From Sporosarcina sp. P32b (GTDB taxonomy: Bacteria > Bacillota > Bacilli > Bacillales_A > Planococcaceae), in assembly GCF_002743335.1 (NCBI RefSeq), contig NZ_PDZB01000001.1, positions 62,001 to 126,000 of the forward strand: DNA of 64,000 nt, in the 5' to 3' direction. This document shows, one piece after another, positions 7,691 to 16,520 of the stretch. Below the pieces are notes generated by a model, which saw only the letters and a list, made by a program, of their open reading frames with translations, had not been told where the DNA came from and searched no databases. Position numbers and translations under genes: made by a program. Each line of letters opens with the position of its first letter. Positions within the stretch are counted from its first letter, which is position 1.

Positions 7691-9103
7691 TTGCTTTTAT
7701 CTGAATTACTTAAGGATTGGCCATGCACTATTTTACAGGGCTCAATTCGGCGGACAGTCGATGGAATCACGGAATCTTCAAAGAGGGTCAAGAAAGATTA
7801 TGTATTTGTGGCAAAGAAAGGCGTTATGGCAGATGGAATGGCATTTATTGAAGAAGCGATAGTAAATGGAGCAAAAACTTTGGTAATCGATCGAGATAAC
7901 CTAGATCTAACACGTATACCGGCAGAAATTACGGTAGTTCTCATACCCGATAGTTCGCTATTTATATCATATGGAAGCGCAAAGTTTTCAGATAATCCTG
8001 CCGAAGAATTACTTATTATTGGCGTTACGGGGACAAACGGTAAAACAACAGTTAGTCACTTTATCGGTCAATTATTAAGAGAACTGGGACATAAAACAGC
8101 CGTTATAGGAACGACAGGTCTTTATATTGACGGCAAGCTGGCAGAGTCGATTCAAAACTCCATGACGACGATTCCGGCTGAACAATTTCATCCTATTTTA
8201 CGCAGATGTATTAATCAACAGGTGACCCATGTTGTTCTCGAAGCGTCTTCAATTGGATTATCCACTAATCGTTTAGCACACTGCCCGTTAACTGTAGGTG
8301 TTTTTTTAAATATTGGAATGGATCACTACGCTGAACATGGAGGTAGACAGCCGTATATCGATGCAAAAAAACTACTAATTCCATTGGCTGATCAGCTTGT
8401 GATGAATGAAGATGACGAGACAATTCACGCGATAGGGGAGGAGTTATCTGAAGCACCTATTTATTTCAGTAGACGACATATTAATGGCAAGCTACAACAA
8501 CAGGTACTACTCTCAAATCTAGGTCATCATAACGAAATGAATGCAAGAGCAGCTATAGCGGCTCTTACGGCACTTGGCTATTCATTACGCGTGATAAAAG
8601 CTCACTTGCATGCGTTACGACTACCGGTTGGACGTTTGGAGAAATATGAAGAGGCGGGAGTTGAAGTGTATGTAGACTATGCACACACACCGGATGCATT
8701 GCAAGCGGTGTTGGAAGCTTTGTCTGAGTCCTCCAAACGGTTGACTACTGTATTTGGATGTGGAGGGGAAAGAGACCGTGAGAAGCGTCCACAAATGGGT
8801 GCAGTAGCCGCTCATTACAGTTCACATGTGATATTAACATCAGATAATCCGAGAACAGAAGAGCCATCCCAAATTATTGTGGACATTTTGGCAGGCATGG
8901 TGGGATTTGCAACACCTGTCGAAATCTTCGTCAATCGTCACCAGGCAATTCGTTATGCCATTACACAAGCGCAGCCAGGCGAGATTGTGCTCATAGCAGG
9001 AAAAGGGCATGAACAAATACAACAAATAGAGAATCAGACGATGCACTTTTGTGATATGGAAGAAGTGAAGAAATCATTTAGTTATAGAAATACCAAAAAC
9101 TAA
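7691..9103 (+). CDS. murE: MurE-type UDP-MurNAc-tripeptide ligase, DAP-type motif
   Basis: Mur ligase of about 470 aa that would add the third amino acid to UDP-MurNAc-L-Ala-D-Glu in the cytoplasm. Seen: ATP loop GVTGTNGKTT, carbamylated-Lys segment YIDAKKLL, LPVGRLEKY, VYVDYAHTPDAL, VFGCGGERDREKRP, DNPR at about 385-388, and IAGKGHEQ. DNPR is the signature of meso-diaminopimelate-adding enzymes; lysine enzymes have other residues. It is divergent: the usual EVSSH block reads EASSI (His to Ile, about 188) and the NTTPE block reads NSMTTIP. TTG at 7691 is chosen because GGAAGGGG stands 9 nt upstream; ATG 7658 has no ribosome-binding site. No murE exists in the dcw cluster of this window, so this is either the relocated murE or, as its neighbour suggests, a second, perhaps sporulation-specific one. 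Confidence 0.85.
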   Translation: MLLSELLKDWPCTILQGSIRRTVDGITESSKRVKKDYVFVAKKGVMADGMAFIEEAIVNGAKTLVIDRDNLDLTRIPAEITVVLIPDSSLFISYGSAKFSDNPAEELLIIGVTGTNGKTTVSHFIGQLLRELGHKTAVIGTTGLYIDGKLAESIQNSMTTIPAEQFHPILRRCINQQVTHVVLEASSIGLSTNRLAHCPLTVGVFLNIGMDHYAEHGGRQPYIDAKKLLIPLADQLVMNEDDETIHAIGEELSEAPIYFSRRHINGKLQQQVLLSNLGHHNEMNARAAIAALTALGYSLRVIKAHLHALRLPVGRLEKYEEAGVEVYVDYAHTPDALQAVLEALSESSKRLTTVFGCGGERDREKRPQMGAVAAHYSSHVILTSDNPRTEEPSQIIVDILAGMVGFATPVEIFVNRHQAIRYAITQAQPGEIVLIAGKGHEQIQQIENQTMHFCDMEEVKKSFSYRNTKN

Positions 9104-9168
9104 AAATCTTAATGAATAGTCGAGGAAGCAGTTTTTTGTTATGATAGGTATGATAGGAGGTGCGGCAA

Positions 9169-9615
9169 TTGGTAATGATGACAGATGAGTGGATGCGAGT
9201 CATCGATATGGCGGAAGAACTTTCCGAGATGCTGCTGTGTTCTGAAGTGGTGAAAACCTATCAAGACGCACATGACCGTGTATATTCAAACGCTGATCTG
9301 CGAAAAAAGATCATTGATTTTACTAAAATGAAAGAACAATATGAGGACGTGCAGCGCTTTGGGCGCTATCATCCAGATTATAAAGTAATTATGAAGGAAA
9401 TTCGTCTTCAAAAGCGTGAACTAGATTTACAAGATGAAGTGGCTGCGTTACGCCTGGCTGAAAACGACGTACAGGATTTGTTGGATGAAATAGGTATCCT
9501 AATTGGTCAGTCCGTTTCAGAAGCTGTGAAAGTACCAGCTGGCGACGGGACTTTCTCTAACAGTTCTTGTGGCGGCGGTTGTGGATCAGGCGGCAGCTGT
9601 TCTTGTTCAGCATAA
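9169..9615 (+). CDS. ylbF: YlbF, Y-complex regulator subunit
   Basis: Partner of YmcA (RicA) and YaaT (RicT) in the Y-complex, which promotes RNase Y mRNA maturation, competence, biofilm and Spo0A phosphorylation in Bacillus. The highly conserved stretch KEQYEDVQRFGRYHPDYK and coiled-coil ELDLQDEVAALRLAENDVQDLLDEI are present. The Cys/Gly-rich tail (SSCGGGCGSGGSCSCSA) matches the B. subtilis tail that ligates a 4Fe-4S cluster. About 148 aa. TTG 9169 is 8 nt after AGGAGG; ATG 9175 and 9178 are alternatives, and GTG 9160 overlaps the ribosome-binding site. A terminator follows. Confidence 0.93.
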   Translation: MVMMTDEWMRVIDMAEELSEMLLCSEVVKTYQDAHDRVYSNADLRKKIIDFTKMKEQYEDVQRFGRYHPDYKVIMKEIRLQKRELDLQDEVAALRLAENDVQDLLDEIGILIGQSVSEAVKVPAGDGTFSNSSCGGGCGSGGSCSCSA

Positions 9616-9633
9616 ATCATTTCATAAGAATGA

Positions 9634-9674
9634 GTAACCCCCTGCAGAAAAATCTGCAGGGGGTTACTTTTTTA
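9634..9674 (+). terminator. Intrinsic terminator after ylbF
   Basis: A perfect 16-bp stem, AGTAACCCCCTGCAGA (9634-9649) with its complement at 9654-9669, AAAA loop, then a T run. Very stable. Confidence 0.95.
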
Positions 9675-9772
9675 AAATGATAGTAGAGAAAGAAGAAGGG
9701 AAAATGAATCGACGTTTCGGAGAGAAGTTTGCCTCACGCGCTAACGACGAGTCATCTAGTCACTTTGTATCT

Positions 9773-10642
9773 CTAATTTTCATTGAAGAACGTCAATAAG
9801 TGTTGTGGGTGACTTGTTATAAAACCGTCCACATCCAATTTGGCTAGTTTCGGAAGTTCGTCCGTCTCATTCAACTCATAAAATACCTTGATATTGAGAT
9901 CTTGCAAAAAGCGAACAAATCCTTCTGAAGCCAGTGGGAATACACCGAGTTTTTCGGGTAGGCAGAATAGGTCTGCGTTCGGCCGGTACAGATGACCGAA
10001 TTTGCTCGTGTAAGCGACGTATGCTTTTTTTATTTCTTCGCTACCGGCACCTAATGCAACCGAATTTTGCGCATATAGATTAAACCGATCAATTTGTTCA
10101 TCGAATAGGCTAGTCACTACCACGCGTTCAGTAGCATCCATTTCTTTTAGTAATCGCCATAGTTTGGAAGGAATTAAACTTCCTTCATACGTTGTAGGAC
10201 AATCACTCATAGAAACGACAAGTAATAGTTGAGGAAACTTTTCTAACAGTTCACGTAAAGACACAACAGATAGATCTCCATGCAGAGTATCAAAATTTTT
10301 AGCGTTATTATATTCGGTAAGGAGTTCATCTACTGTATAGTCGGCGATTTCATTGGAAAGCAAAAGTTCTTGGTTGGGCACTAAAAGAATTTCTTCATCT
10401 TTCGTAAGTTGTACATCGACCGCGAATCCGTGAACACCAAAATCAGCTATTTTCGTATAAGCGGTAAGTGGGTCAACTTCTGCATCAAGGCACAGTTGCG
10501 CGTTAGTTAAAATAGCTACTTCTGAAAAACTTAGCGCTATCTTTTCGGCGCGGGGTTCTTGCTTTGCTATCACTTTTGAAGCCGCCCAAGCAGCTACACT
10601 GGCAGCCCCCACAGTTAATGCGACGTTTGTTTTCCTTCCCAA
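9773..10642 (-). CDS. GDPD-fold membrane-anchored protein lacking catalytic residues
   Basis: A 289-aa protein with an N-terminal hydrophobic anchor (about 6-25), then a TIM-barrel-like domain resembling glycerophosphodiester phosphodiesterases: HGFAVDVQLTKDEEILLVPNQE corresponds to the family block with ExD and HD, followed by DYTVDELL and, near the end, DVDGFITSHPQHLL. The catalytic set is gone: the HRG motif region reads ILTNAQL, the PENT region reads VDPLTAY, ExD reads AVD, and the HD pair reads PN. So the fold looks like GDPD but hydrolysis is unlikely. TTG start with GGAGGAG 8 nt upstream. The function is unknown; a lipid- or teichoic-acid-binding role is possible but unproven. Confidence 0.7.
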   Translation of the reverse strand: MGRKTNVALTVGAASVAAWAASKVIAKQEPRAEKIALSFSEVAILTNAQLCLDAEVDPLTAYTKIADFGVHGFAVDVQLTKDEEILLVPNQELLLSNEIADYTVDELLTEYNNAKNFDTLHGDLSVVSLRELLEKFPQLLLVVSMSDCPTTYEGSLIPSKLWRLLKEMDATERVVVTSLFDEQIDRFNLYAQNSVALGAGSEEIKKAYVAYTSKFGHLYRPNADLFCLPEKLGVFPLASEGFVRFLQDLNIKVFYELNETDELPKLAKLDVDGFITSHPQHLLTFFNEN

Positions 10643-10871
10643 TTTAAAACCTCCTCCATCTTATAGTAAGTTCTCACTTTTTTGTTTAGCCGATGTTTAT
10701 ACTTCAACTGAACAGAAAATACTTGTATCCAGTCATCTTGTAAAAGAAAAGATCGAGTGGATTCAGATAAATGTCTTATTAAGTGTAACCTATTCCAGAG
10801 AAGGTGTGCAAACAAAGATTGAGGATCGGCCAGATATCACATATGTCCACGCAAACATTTCGTATGCAAGG

Positions 10872-10901
10872 TTGCAGGACTTTTCTCACCTATGGTATTG
10901 T
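10872..10901 (+). promoter_or_regulatory. Possible sigma-A promoter of ylbG
   Basis: TTGCAG (10872-10877), 18-bp spacer, TATTGT (10896-10901) with a TG just upstream of the -10. It lies 27 nt before the ylbG start. The rest of the interval 10643-10871 shows no gene. Confidence 0.4.
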
Positions 10902-10927
10902 ATGGAGTAAGAAAGAGGGGGAGAATC

Positions 10928-11200
10928 ATGATTGATCGACAAGGAATAATTGTCTATCTCCATCATTTAAAACAAGCAAAATCATTGCGCAAATTTGGGC
11001 ATGTTCATTATATTTCAAAGCGAATGAAATACGTTGTGCTTTACTGTGATATGGAAGACGTGGAAACAACAATCACTAAGTTGGAGCGTTTATCGGCTGT
11101 ACGGAAAGTATTGCCCTCACAGCGTCCCTTTGTCAGCACAATATATGAAAATGCAAAGCCAGATAAAGCAAAAGAATATGATTATAAAACAGGCTTGTAA
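10928..11200 (+). CDS. ylbG: YlbG family protein (UPF0298)
   Basis: A 90-aa protein of the UPF0298/YlbG family, conserved in Bacillales, function unknown. ATG 10928 ([20 protein letters not shown]) is chosen with a GAGGGGGAG ribosome-binding site; the longer frame adds 12 unlikely residues. Conserved segments are [22 protein letters not shown] and [15 protein letters not shown]. As in B. subtilis it lies between ylbF and the rsmD (ylbH)-coaD pair, although other genes are inserted here. Confidence 0.88.
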   Translation: MIDRQGIIVYLHHLKQAKSLRKFGHVHYISKRMKYVVLYCDMEDVETTITKLERLSAVRKVLPSQRPFVSTIYENAKPDKAKEYDYKTGL

Positions 11201-11201
11201 C

Positions 11202-11232
11202 TTGCTGCCGCCTATTAATTAAGCGGCGGCAA
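11202..11232. other. Hairpin between convergent ylbG and the DUF7147-like gene
   Basis: TTGCTGCCGC (11202-11211) pairs with GCGGCGGCAA (11223-11232), with one G-T pair. The right arm is part of the minus-strand coding region and its stop codon lies in the loop. There is no T run, so terminator activity is uncertain; it may simply block readthrough in both directions. Confidence 0.4.
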
Positions 11233-11610
11233 CAAGTGATTTAAACGTAAGATACCAGTAATGTATTGGTAAAACAGCTCGTTCTCAGCGAATTCGGAGG
11301 AATGTTTTATTTCCACTCTGACGGGCTTTTTATTCAATGACTCTGCATGCTCAACAAACAAGTCATAACGTTTTGATGGTTTCTCTGCAGAATACCGAAT
11401 TCCTTCTCTGCAAATATAGATTGGCATGAAGTGATTATTTTCAGTTGCAGGAGTAAGAGAAACGGCTAATGACAATTGTTCATTAGAATTGTGTTTGGAT
11501 GAAAAAACATAGGACTTATGAATTCGGTGGGAGTTTGTAGACATTATTTCGAGTAATTCGTAGATGTCACTATAGCCTTCCCCTAGTTCGATAAAACGTT
11601 GTTGGATCAT
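11215..11610 (-). CDS. Conserved Bacillales protein (DUF7147-like)
   Basis: A 131-aa soluble protein beginning MIQQRFIELGEGYSDIYELLE. I recognise this N-terminus as typical of a small conserved Bacillaceae family, sometimes mislabelled methylthioribose kinase and now placed in a DUF; no kinase motif is visible. The middle holds SYVFSSKHNSNEQLSLAVSL and MPIYICREGI, and the C-terminus holds RVEIKHSSEFAENELFYQYITGILRLNHLLPPL. ATG 11610 is 10 nt from AAAGGAA; an in-frame TTG at 11616 is too close to it. Function unknown. Confidence 0.7.
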   Translation of the reverse strand: MIQQRFIELGEGYSDIYELLEIMSTNSHRIHKSYVFSSKHNSNEQLSLAVSLTPATENNHFMPIYICREGIRYSAEKPSKRYDLFVEHAESLNKKPVRVEIKHSSEFAENELFYQYITGILRLNHLLPPLN

Positions 11611-11681
11611 AATCAAGCGCTTCCTTTCAGGCGATTAGTAATGGTTCGTGTCCATCATACCATGTGATGAGGTGTTGTACG

Positions 11682-13120
11682 TTGAAAGTTATTATAAGGA
11701 TACTGTTTCTTTTGGCGGCAGTAAACGGTGGACTCGTTTATTTGCATTATAGCCAATCGGTCAATGCAAATGGGGAAGGCACGAATTCAGGTACGTATCG
11801 TCAGGAAATCGAGGTCATCAACCGGGCGGATGGATTGTACATTCGTCACCACTTTTATAACTTATCCGAAGGTAGATACGAGATTATCTGGCCGGAAGGA
11901 AGCGTAGAGCGCGGATGCGAAGTAGAGGGTTCCTCTTCATGTGCTCGTCTGAATGATTCTAGTGTGGCGTTTGAAGTAGGTGAACGTCATCAACAATCTA
12001 TTGCTTATAAATTGCCGAAAAAAACACCCCTTACCGGGCGTAAACTATTTAAGAAGCCATTTGTGTTTCTTCAGAATGCAAAACCATTAACTACAGTTCT
12101 TCACGTGACTGATGAGCAAGGTATTGGTGGCATGTGGGTGACGGGGTTGGAACGTGTAGGAAAAGCAAATAAAGAGCGGATTACCTATCGTTTATACCGT
12201 GGTGTAGGATTTGTAAATGAGCTGTATTGGCAACCGCAAGATATCCCAATTGCCTACTCTTCAAACAAGCTGACAATTTACGGTGAAGGTATCGACAAAA
12301 AGTATAATGAACGACTAGTGAAAATGCTGGAATCCATCGGTGGAAGTCATGTAAGTGTAGTGTTAGCTTCAGATAATCAGCCGCTGTATGCCGAGCGCTT
12401 TATTGTGGAGAAAACGAACAATATGTCGCAAGTAAGTAAACAAGTAGCCAGAATGAGTGTCCAGTCACGTTTTATTTTACAAGCGGACGAGCCGTCTATG
12501 AGTAGCATGATTGCATCTATTCTTGGAGACGAGCCTGTAGGAACAAAAGCGGAACAGGCAGCGTTTAGTCGATTGAAAGAATCTATCTCAGCAGAGCAGT
12601 ATCAACAATTCCGTCAAAATGTCCAGAAGAAAATAGGTAAAGAGCTTACATCATCGGATTTGGATCAGTCGTTATCCACGATACTAGCGTTTGACACTCA
12701 GTATTTTAAAATGACGATGAAAGAGCAGCGGTATAACTATCCATTCCTGTTACTTGATCCACGCAGTGTATTGCTTGACGGAGAAAAAGTTCCAGAAGTG
12801 AAAGTCATCGTACAGGACGGTAAAAATTTTTACCCCGCAAAAGAGTTATTGACGAAGATGGGCTATTCGATACGTTCAAACGAGCAGTCGATTTATATCG
12901 ACAGTCCAAATCGCACGTATCGTTTTTCTAAAGTACAACCTTTCTACATTATGAATAATCGCAAATATGATTATACGGAAAAGCCCTATACGTCCATCAA
13001 TAAAAAGTTATACTTTGATGAAAATTGGTTACGACGAATCTTTTTAGTGTTAATTGATAAGTCGGATGAAACCGTTTCTATCGAACAAATTGAAAAGTTG
13101 ATAAAGGAGATGGAAGAAGA

Positions 13121-13124
<4 letters not shown>
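11682..13124 (+). CDS. Secreted protein with a C-terminal stalk-like domain, function unknown
   Basis: About 480 aa with a clear N-terminal signal or anchor sequence (MKVIIRILFLLAAVNGGLVYLHY). TTG 11682 is chosen because GAGGTG lies 7 nt upstream. A mainly beta-predicted N-terminal region (about 30-190) includes ERGCEVEGSSSCARLN, the only Cys pair. A helical middle (about 280-360) has LKESISAEQYQQFRQNVQKKIGKEL. The C-terminal third (VLLDGEKVPEVKVIVQDGK, FYPAKELLTKMGYSI, SIYIDSP) resembles the copper amine oxidase N-terminal-like stalk domain common in Bacillales surface proteins. I do not recognise the whole protein. It overlaps rsmD by 4 nt, so it is co-transcribed with rsmD and coaD. Confidence 0.65.
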
Positions 13125-14171
<1,047 letters not shown>

Positions 14172-14176
14172 ATAAT

Positions 14177-14207
14177 AAAAGGATGTCCTTTAAGGGCATC
14201 CTTTTTT
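14177..14207 (+). terminator. Intrinsic terminator after coaD
   Basis: AAAAGGATGTCC pairs with GGGCATCCTTTT (one G-T pair), followed by a T run. Confidence 0.9.
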
Positions 14208-14247
14208 ATGCGGAATGAAGTGTACATACGAATAATTTTCCAAGTGT

Positions 14248-14334
14248 GAGTTAACAGTGAGTACGAAAAGATAGAAGCTCTAGTTAGCGACGTCTTCCCG
14301 GGGGAGAAATCTAGAGCCTCCTCGTCCGCTAACT
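14248..14334 (+). repeat. Interspersed intergenic repeat, copy 1, with interleaved inverted repeats
   Basis: The first 45 nt (14248-14292) match the minus strand of 24628-24673 at roughly three quarters of positions, including the shared core TACGAAA-RG-MTAGAAGCT and GTTAGYGAYG. Within the copy, GCTCTAG (14277-14283) pairs with CTAGAGC (14311-14317), and AGTTAGCG (14282-14289) pairs with CGCTAACT (14327-14334). The two stems share bases and so exclude each other. The remainder of 14335-14459 is pyrimidine-rich and shows no gene. Confidence 0.6.
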
Positions 14335-14459
14335 GCAAAGATGTGCTCCTACTGCTCCTACCGCTCCGCTTTCGCTATCTGTGGGGTCTTAAGGATACTC
14401 TGATTCCCAATCGGTCGCTGCCAACTTCCGCTACTTGCTATCTCCGCATGTTCACTACT

Positions 14460-15341
14460 TCAATAAATCCAAATGAACAGCACAGGCACCAGCAACGTGT
14501 TCCAGACCCTTGCAATCACATAGGGGAGTATTCGTATGCCAGCGCTCTTGGCGATCGTCATGACCTGCATATGGATGCTCATACCGTTGATCGAAAGAAT
14601 TGCCGCGATGAGCATCGGATACATCGCATCTTCGGCAAAATGTTCGGTAGCAGACTGGACGCCCGAAGTCATTTCAAACAGAGCGAGTAATAACGTTTTT
14701 GTCACTCCCATATCCACTGTGATGACGGAAGATATAGAATGCGATAACACATTGCCGAGAGAAGAGAAGAAAATCACTGTGGTGGCCACTAACAATATGA
14801 CGGATGAACTGTCTTTAATAGAGCGAAGCAATGGAGATGTTTTATGTTGTATAGGGATGATCGGCGTAGTCGTCTGCTGATATCGGCTTCCCACAAGTGA
14901 CATGGTCAGTACGAAAAATACGATATTAGCTAGATGGATGGCAATCAACAATTTCCAACCACTTGAAGTGCTGCCGAATAATTCGTTACCAACAAAGCCT
15001 ATAATGAACATAGGTCCTGGTGCGTGACAGGATGCTACAAGTAAACTACTTTCAGCTGCAGAGATCTCACCATTTTTTTTCATTTCACTAACCGTCACGG
15101 CACCTACTGGGAAGCCTCCAAACGAACCAAGGACATAAGCTTTTATGTAACGACTCCATTGACTAGTGCCTTGCCTACTAGGCATCTTCAATAACCACTG
15201 AGTTAAAATGATATAGGGTAGCAAATAGGGAAGTAACGCATGCGTGAATAATTGGGCACCCGAAACGGCTCCTTCATGTGCGACATCGGGTTGTAAAATA
15301 AATAAAAAAATCAGCGCCCAGATGAAGAGTATATTACTCAT
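14460..15341 (-). CDS. ylbJ: YlbJ family sporulation membrane protein
   Basis: Polytopic membrane protein of the YlbJ/SpoIIM-like nucleoside-recognition (Gate) family; in B. subtilis it is sigma-E-dependent and needed for heat-resistant spores. 293 aa from ATG 15341 (MSNILFIWALIFLF), shorter than the roughly 400 aa of B. subtilis. Conserved pieces are LFTHALLPYLLPYIILTQWLL, YVLGSFGGFPVGAVTVSEM, LLVASCHAPGPMFIIGFVG and LFEMTSGVQ. No ribosome-binding site stands directly before this ATG; a short upstream ORF with a strong one ends at it (ATGA). A longer in-frame open region upstream has no good start. Confidence 0.8.
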   Translation of the reverse strand: MSNILFIWALIFLFILQPDVAHEGAVSGAQLFTHALLPYLLPYIILTQWLLKMPSRQGTSQWSRYIKAYVLGSFGGFPVGAVTVSEMKKNGEISAAESSLLVASCHAPGPMFIIGFVGNELFGSTSSGWKLLIAIHLANIVFFVLTMSLVGSRYQQTTTPIIPIQHKTSPLLRSIKDSSSVILLVATTVIFFSSLGNVLSHSISSVITVDMGVTKTLLLALFEMTSGVQSATEHFAEDAMYPMLIAAILSINGMSIHMQVMTIAKSAGIRILPYVIARVWNTLLVPVLFIWIY

Positions 15342-15376
15342 AGTTCGGTACGGCAGGTTTGTGAATTCATAAGCAT
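15338..15376 (-). CDS. Putative 12-codon leader ORF in front of ylbJ
   Basis: AGGAAGGAG (15393 to 15385, minus strand) stands 8 nt before an ATG that opens MLMNSQTCRTEL. Its TGA overlaps the ylbJ ATG (ATGA). Either ylbJ is translated by coupling to this leader, or it marks the original start followed by a frameshift. No function is claimed for the peptide. Confidence 0.45.
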   Translation of the reverse strand: MLMNSQTCRTEL

Positions 15377-15469
15377 CTGTCGCACTCCTTCCTAATTTTT
15401 GAAATAGATTAAAATCTACCGTAATATATATGTAGTATTCGTACAGGCTATTAATGGAGGTGAACATTT

Positions 15470-16516
15470 ATGAAAATGCGTAAATGGGGGATAGCAGCGT
15501 TAATCCTCGTGGTGGTAGCTGTTTTAGCACTTTATCCGTTAGATATGTATATTTCTCGACCAGGCGGAGCCTATGACCTGGCACCACTCGTAGAAGTAGT
15601 TGGCGGAGATACGGATGACGTGGGAACATTTAGTTTGATGACAATTGCAATTGGCAAGGCAACCCCTGTAACGTATGCTTGGTCAAAGTTTTCTAATAAA
15701 ATGAAGTTATTGCCGGCTACGCAAGTGAGAAGGCATGGCGAAAGTGATGAAGAGTATGGAGTGCGTCAGAAAAAATTGATGACGGATTCTAAAACACATG
15801 CCATATCGGTAGCGTTTGAGAAGGCAGGATTGCCAATCGACAGAAAATTCGCGGGCGTCTTTGTAGCGGGTGTTCTACCGGTAGGTGCGTCAGCAGGAAA
15901 GCTTGAAGTGGGGGATATCATTCAATCGATTGATCAATTACAGCTCGCCTCAACAGAAGCGTTTATGCAAGAAATCAGTGATATGTCTGAAGGTCAGAAA
16001 GTTCATTTGCAAGTAGAACGGGGACAACAGAAATTGGATGTTCCAGTAGAATTAAAGGAACTTCCCGAGACGGATGGTCGAGTAGGCCTTGGGATAGAGT
16101 TTGAAGAGCAAGTCAAATTGGAAACAAAACCAAAAGTAAATATCCGTACAGAAGAAATCGGAGGGCCTTCAGCAGGATTGATGTTCACGTTGGAATTGAT
16201 GAATCGTCTGGTGGATGTCGATTTAACGAAAGGGTATACGATCGCAGGGACTGGCGAGATGCTCGAAGATGGTTCAGTGGGGCGGATTGGTGGAATAGAT
16301 TTTAAAGTAATGGCAGCTGATCGTCAAGATATCGAAATATTTTTCGCGCCTGATGATGAATTACCAGAAGAAGTGAAAAAGAAGAATCCGCAGCTTCGCT
16401 CAAATTATGAAGAAGCCAAAGAAACTGCGGATAAAATTGGTACGAAAATGAAAGTAGTCCCAGTAAAAACGATTGATGATGCATTAAGTTATTTGGAAAA
16501 GCTAGAAGAAAAGTAA
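15470..16516 (+). CDS. ylbL: Lon-like PDZ serine protease YlbL
   Basis: Membrane-anchored protease of the YlbL/SepM family. One N-terminal span (about 6-24), a PDZ domain (about 120-200, with VAGVLPVGASAGKLEVGDIIQSID), then a Lon-type Ser/Lys catalytic domain: GGPSAG with Ser about 234 and GIDFKVMAA with Lys about 279. 348 aa, normal length. In B. subtilis YlbL cleaves the SOS division inhibitor YneA. ATG with GGAGGTG 7 nt upstream, 128 nt from the divergent ylbJ. The patatin-like ylbK found between ylbJ and ylbL in B. subtilis is absent. Confidence 0.93.
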   Translation: MKMRKWGIAALILVVVAVLALYPLDMYISRPGGAYDLAPLVEVVGGDTDDVGTFSLMTIAIGKATPVTYAWSKFSNKMKLLPATQVRRHGESDEEYGVRQKKLMTDSKTHAISVAFEKAGLPIDRKFAGVFVAGVLPVGASAGKLEVGDIIQSIDQLQLASTEAFMQEISDMSEGQKVHLQVERGQQKLDVPVELKELPETDGRVGLGIEFEEQVKLETKPKVNIRTEEIGGPSAGLMFTLELMNRLVDVDLTKGYTIAGTGEMLEDGSVGRIGGIDFKVMAADRQDIEIFFAPDDELPEEVKKKNPQLRSNYEEAKETADKIGTKMKVVPVKTIDDALSYLEKLEEK

Positions 16517-16520
16517 GTTA

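Noticed and set aside
14343..14880. Two plus-strand open frames over the end of ylbJ and the repeat region
   Set aside because: They cross the repeat and the antisense of ylbJ, show no protein family pattern and lack start signals.
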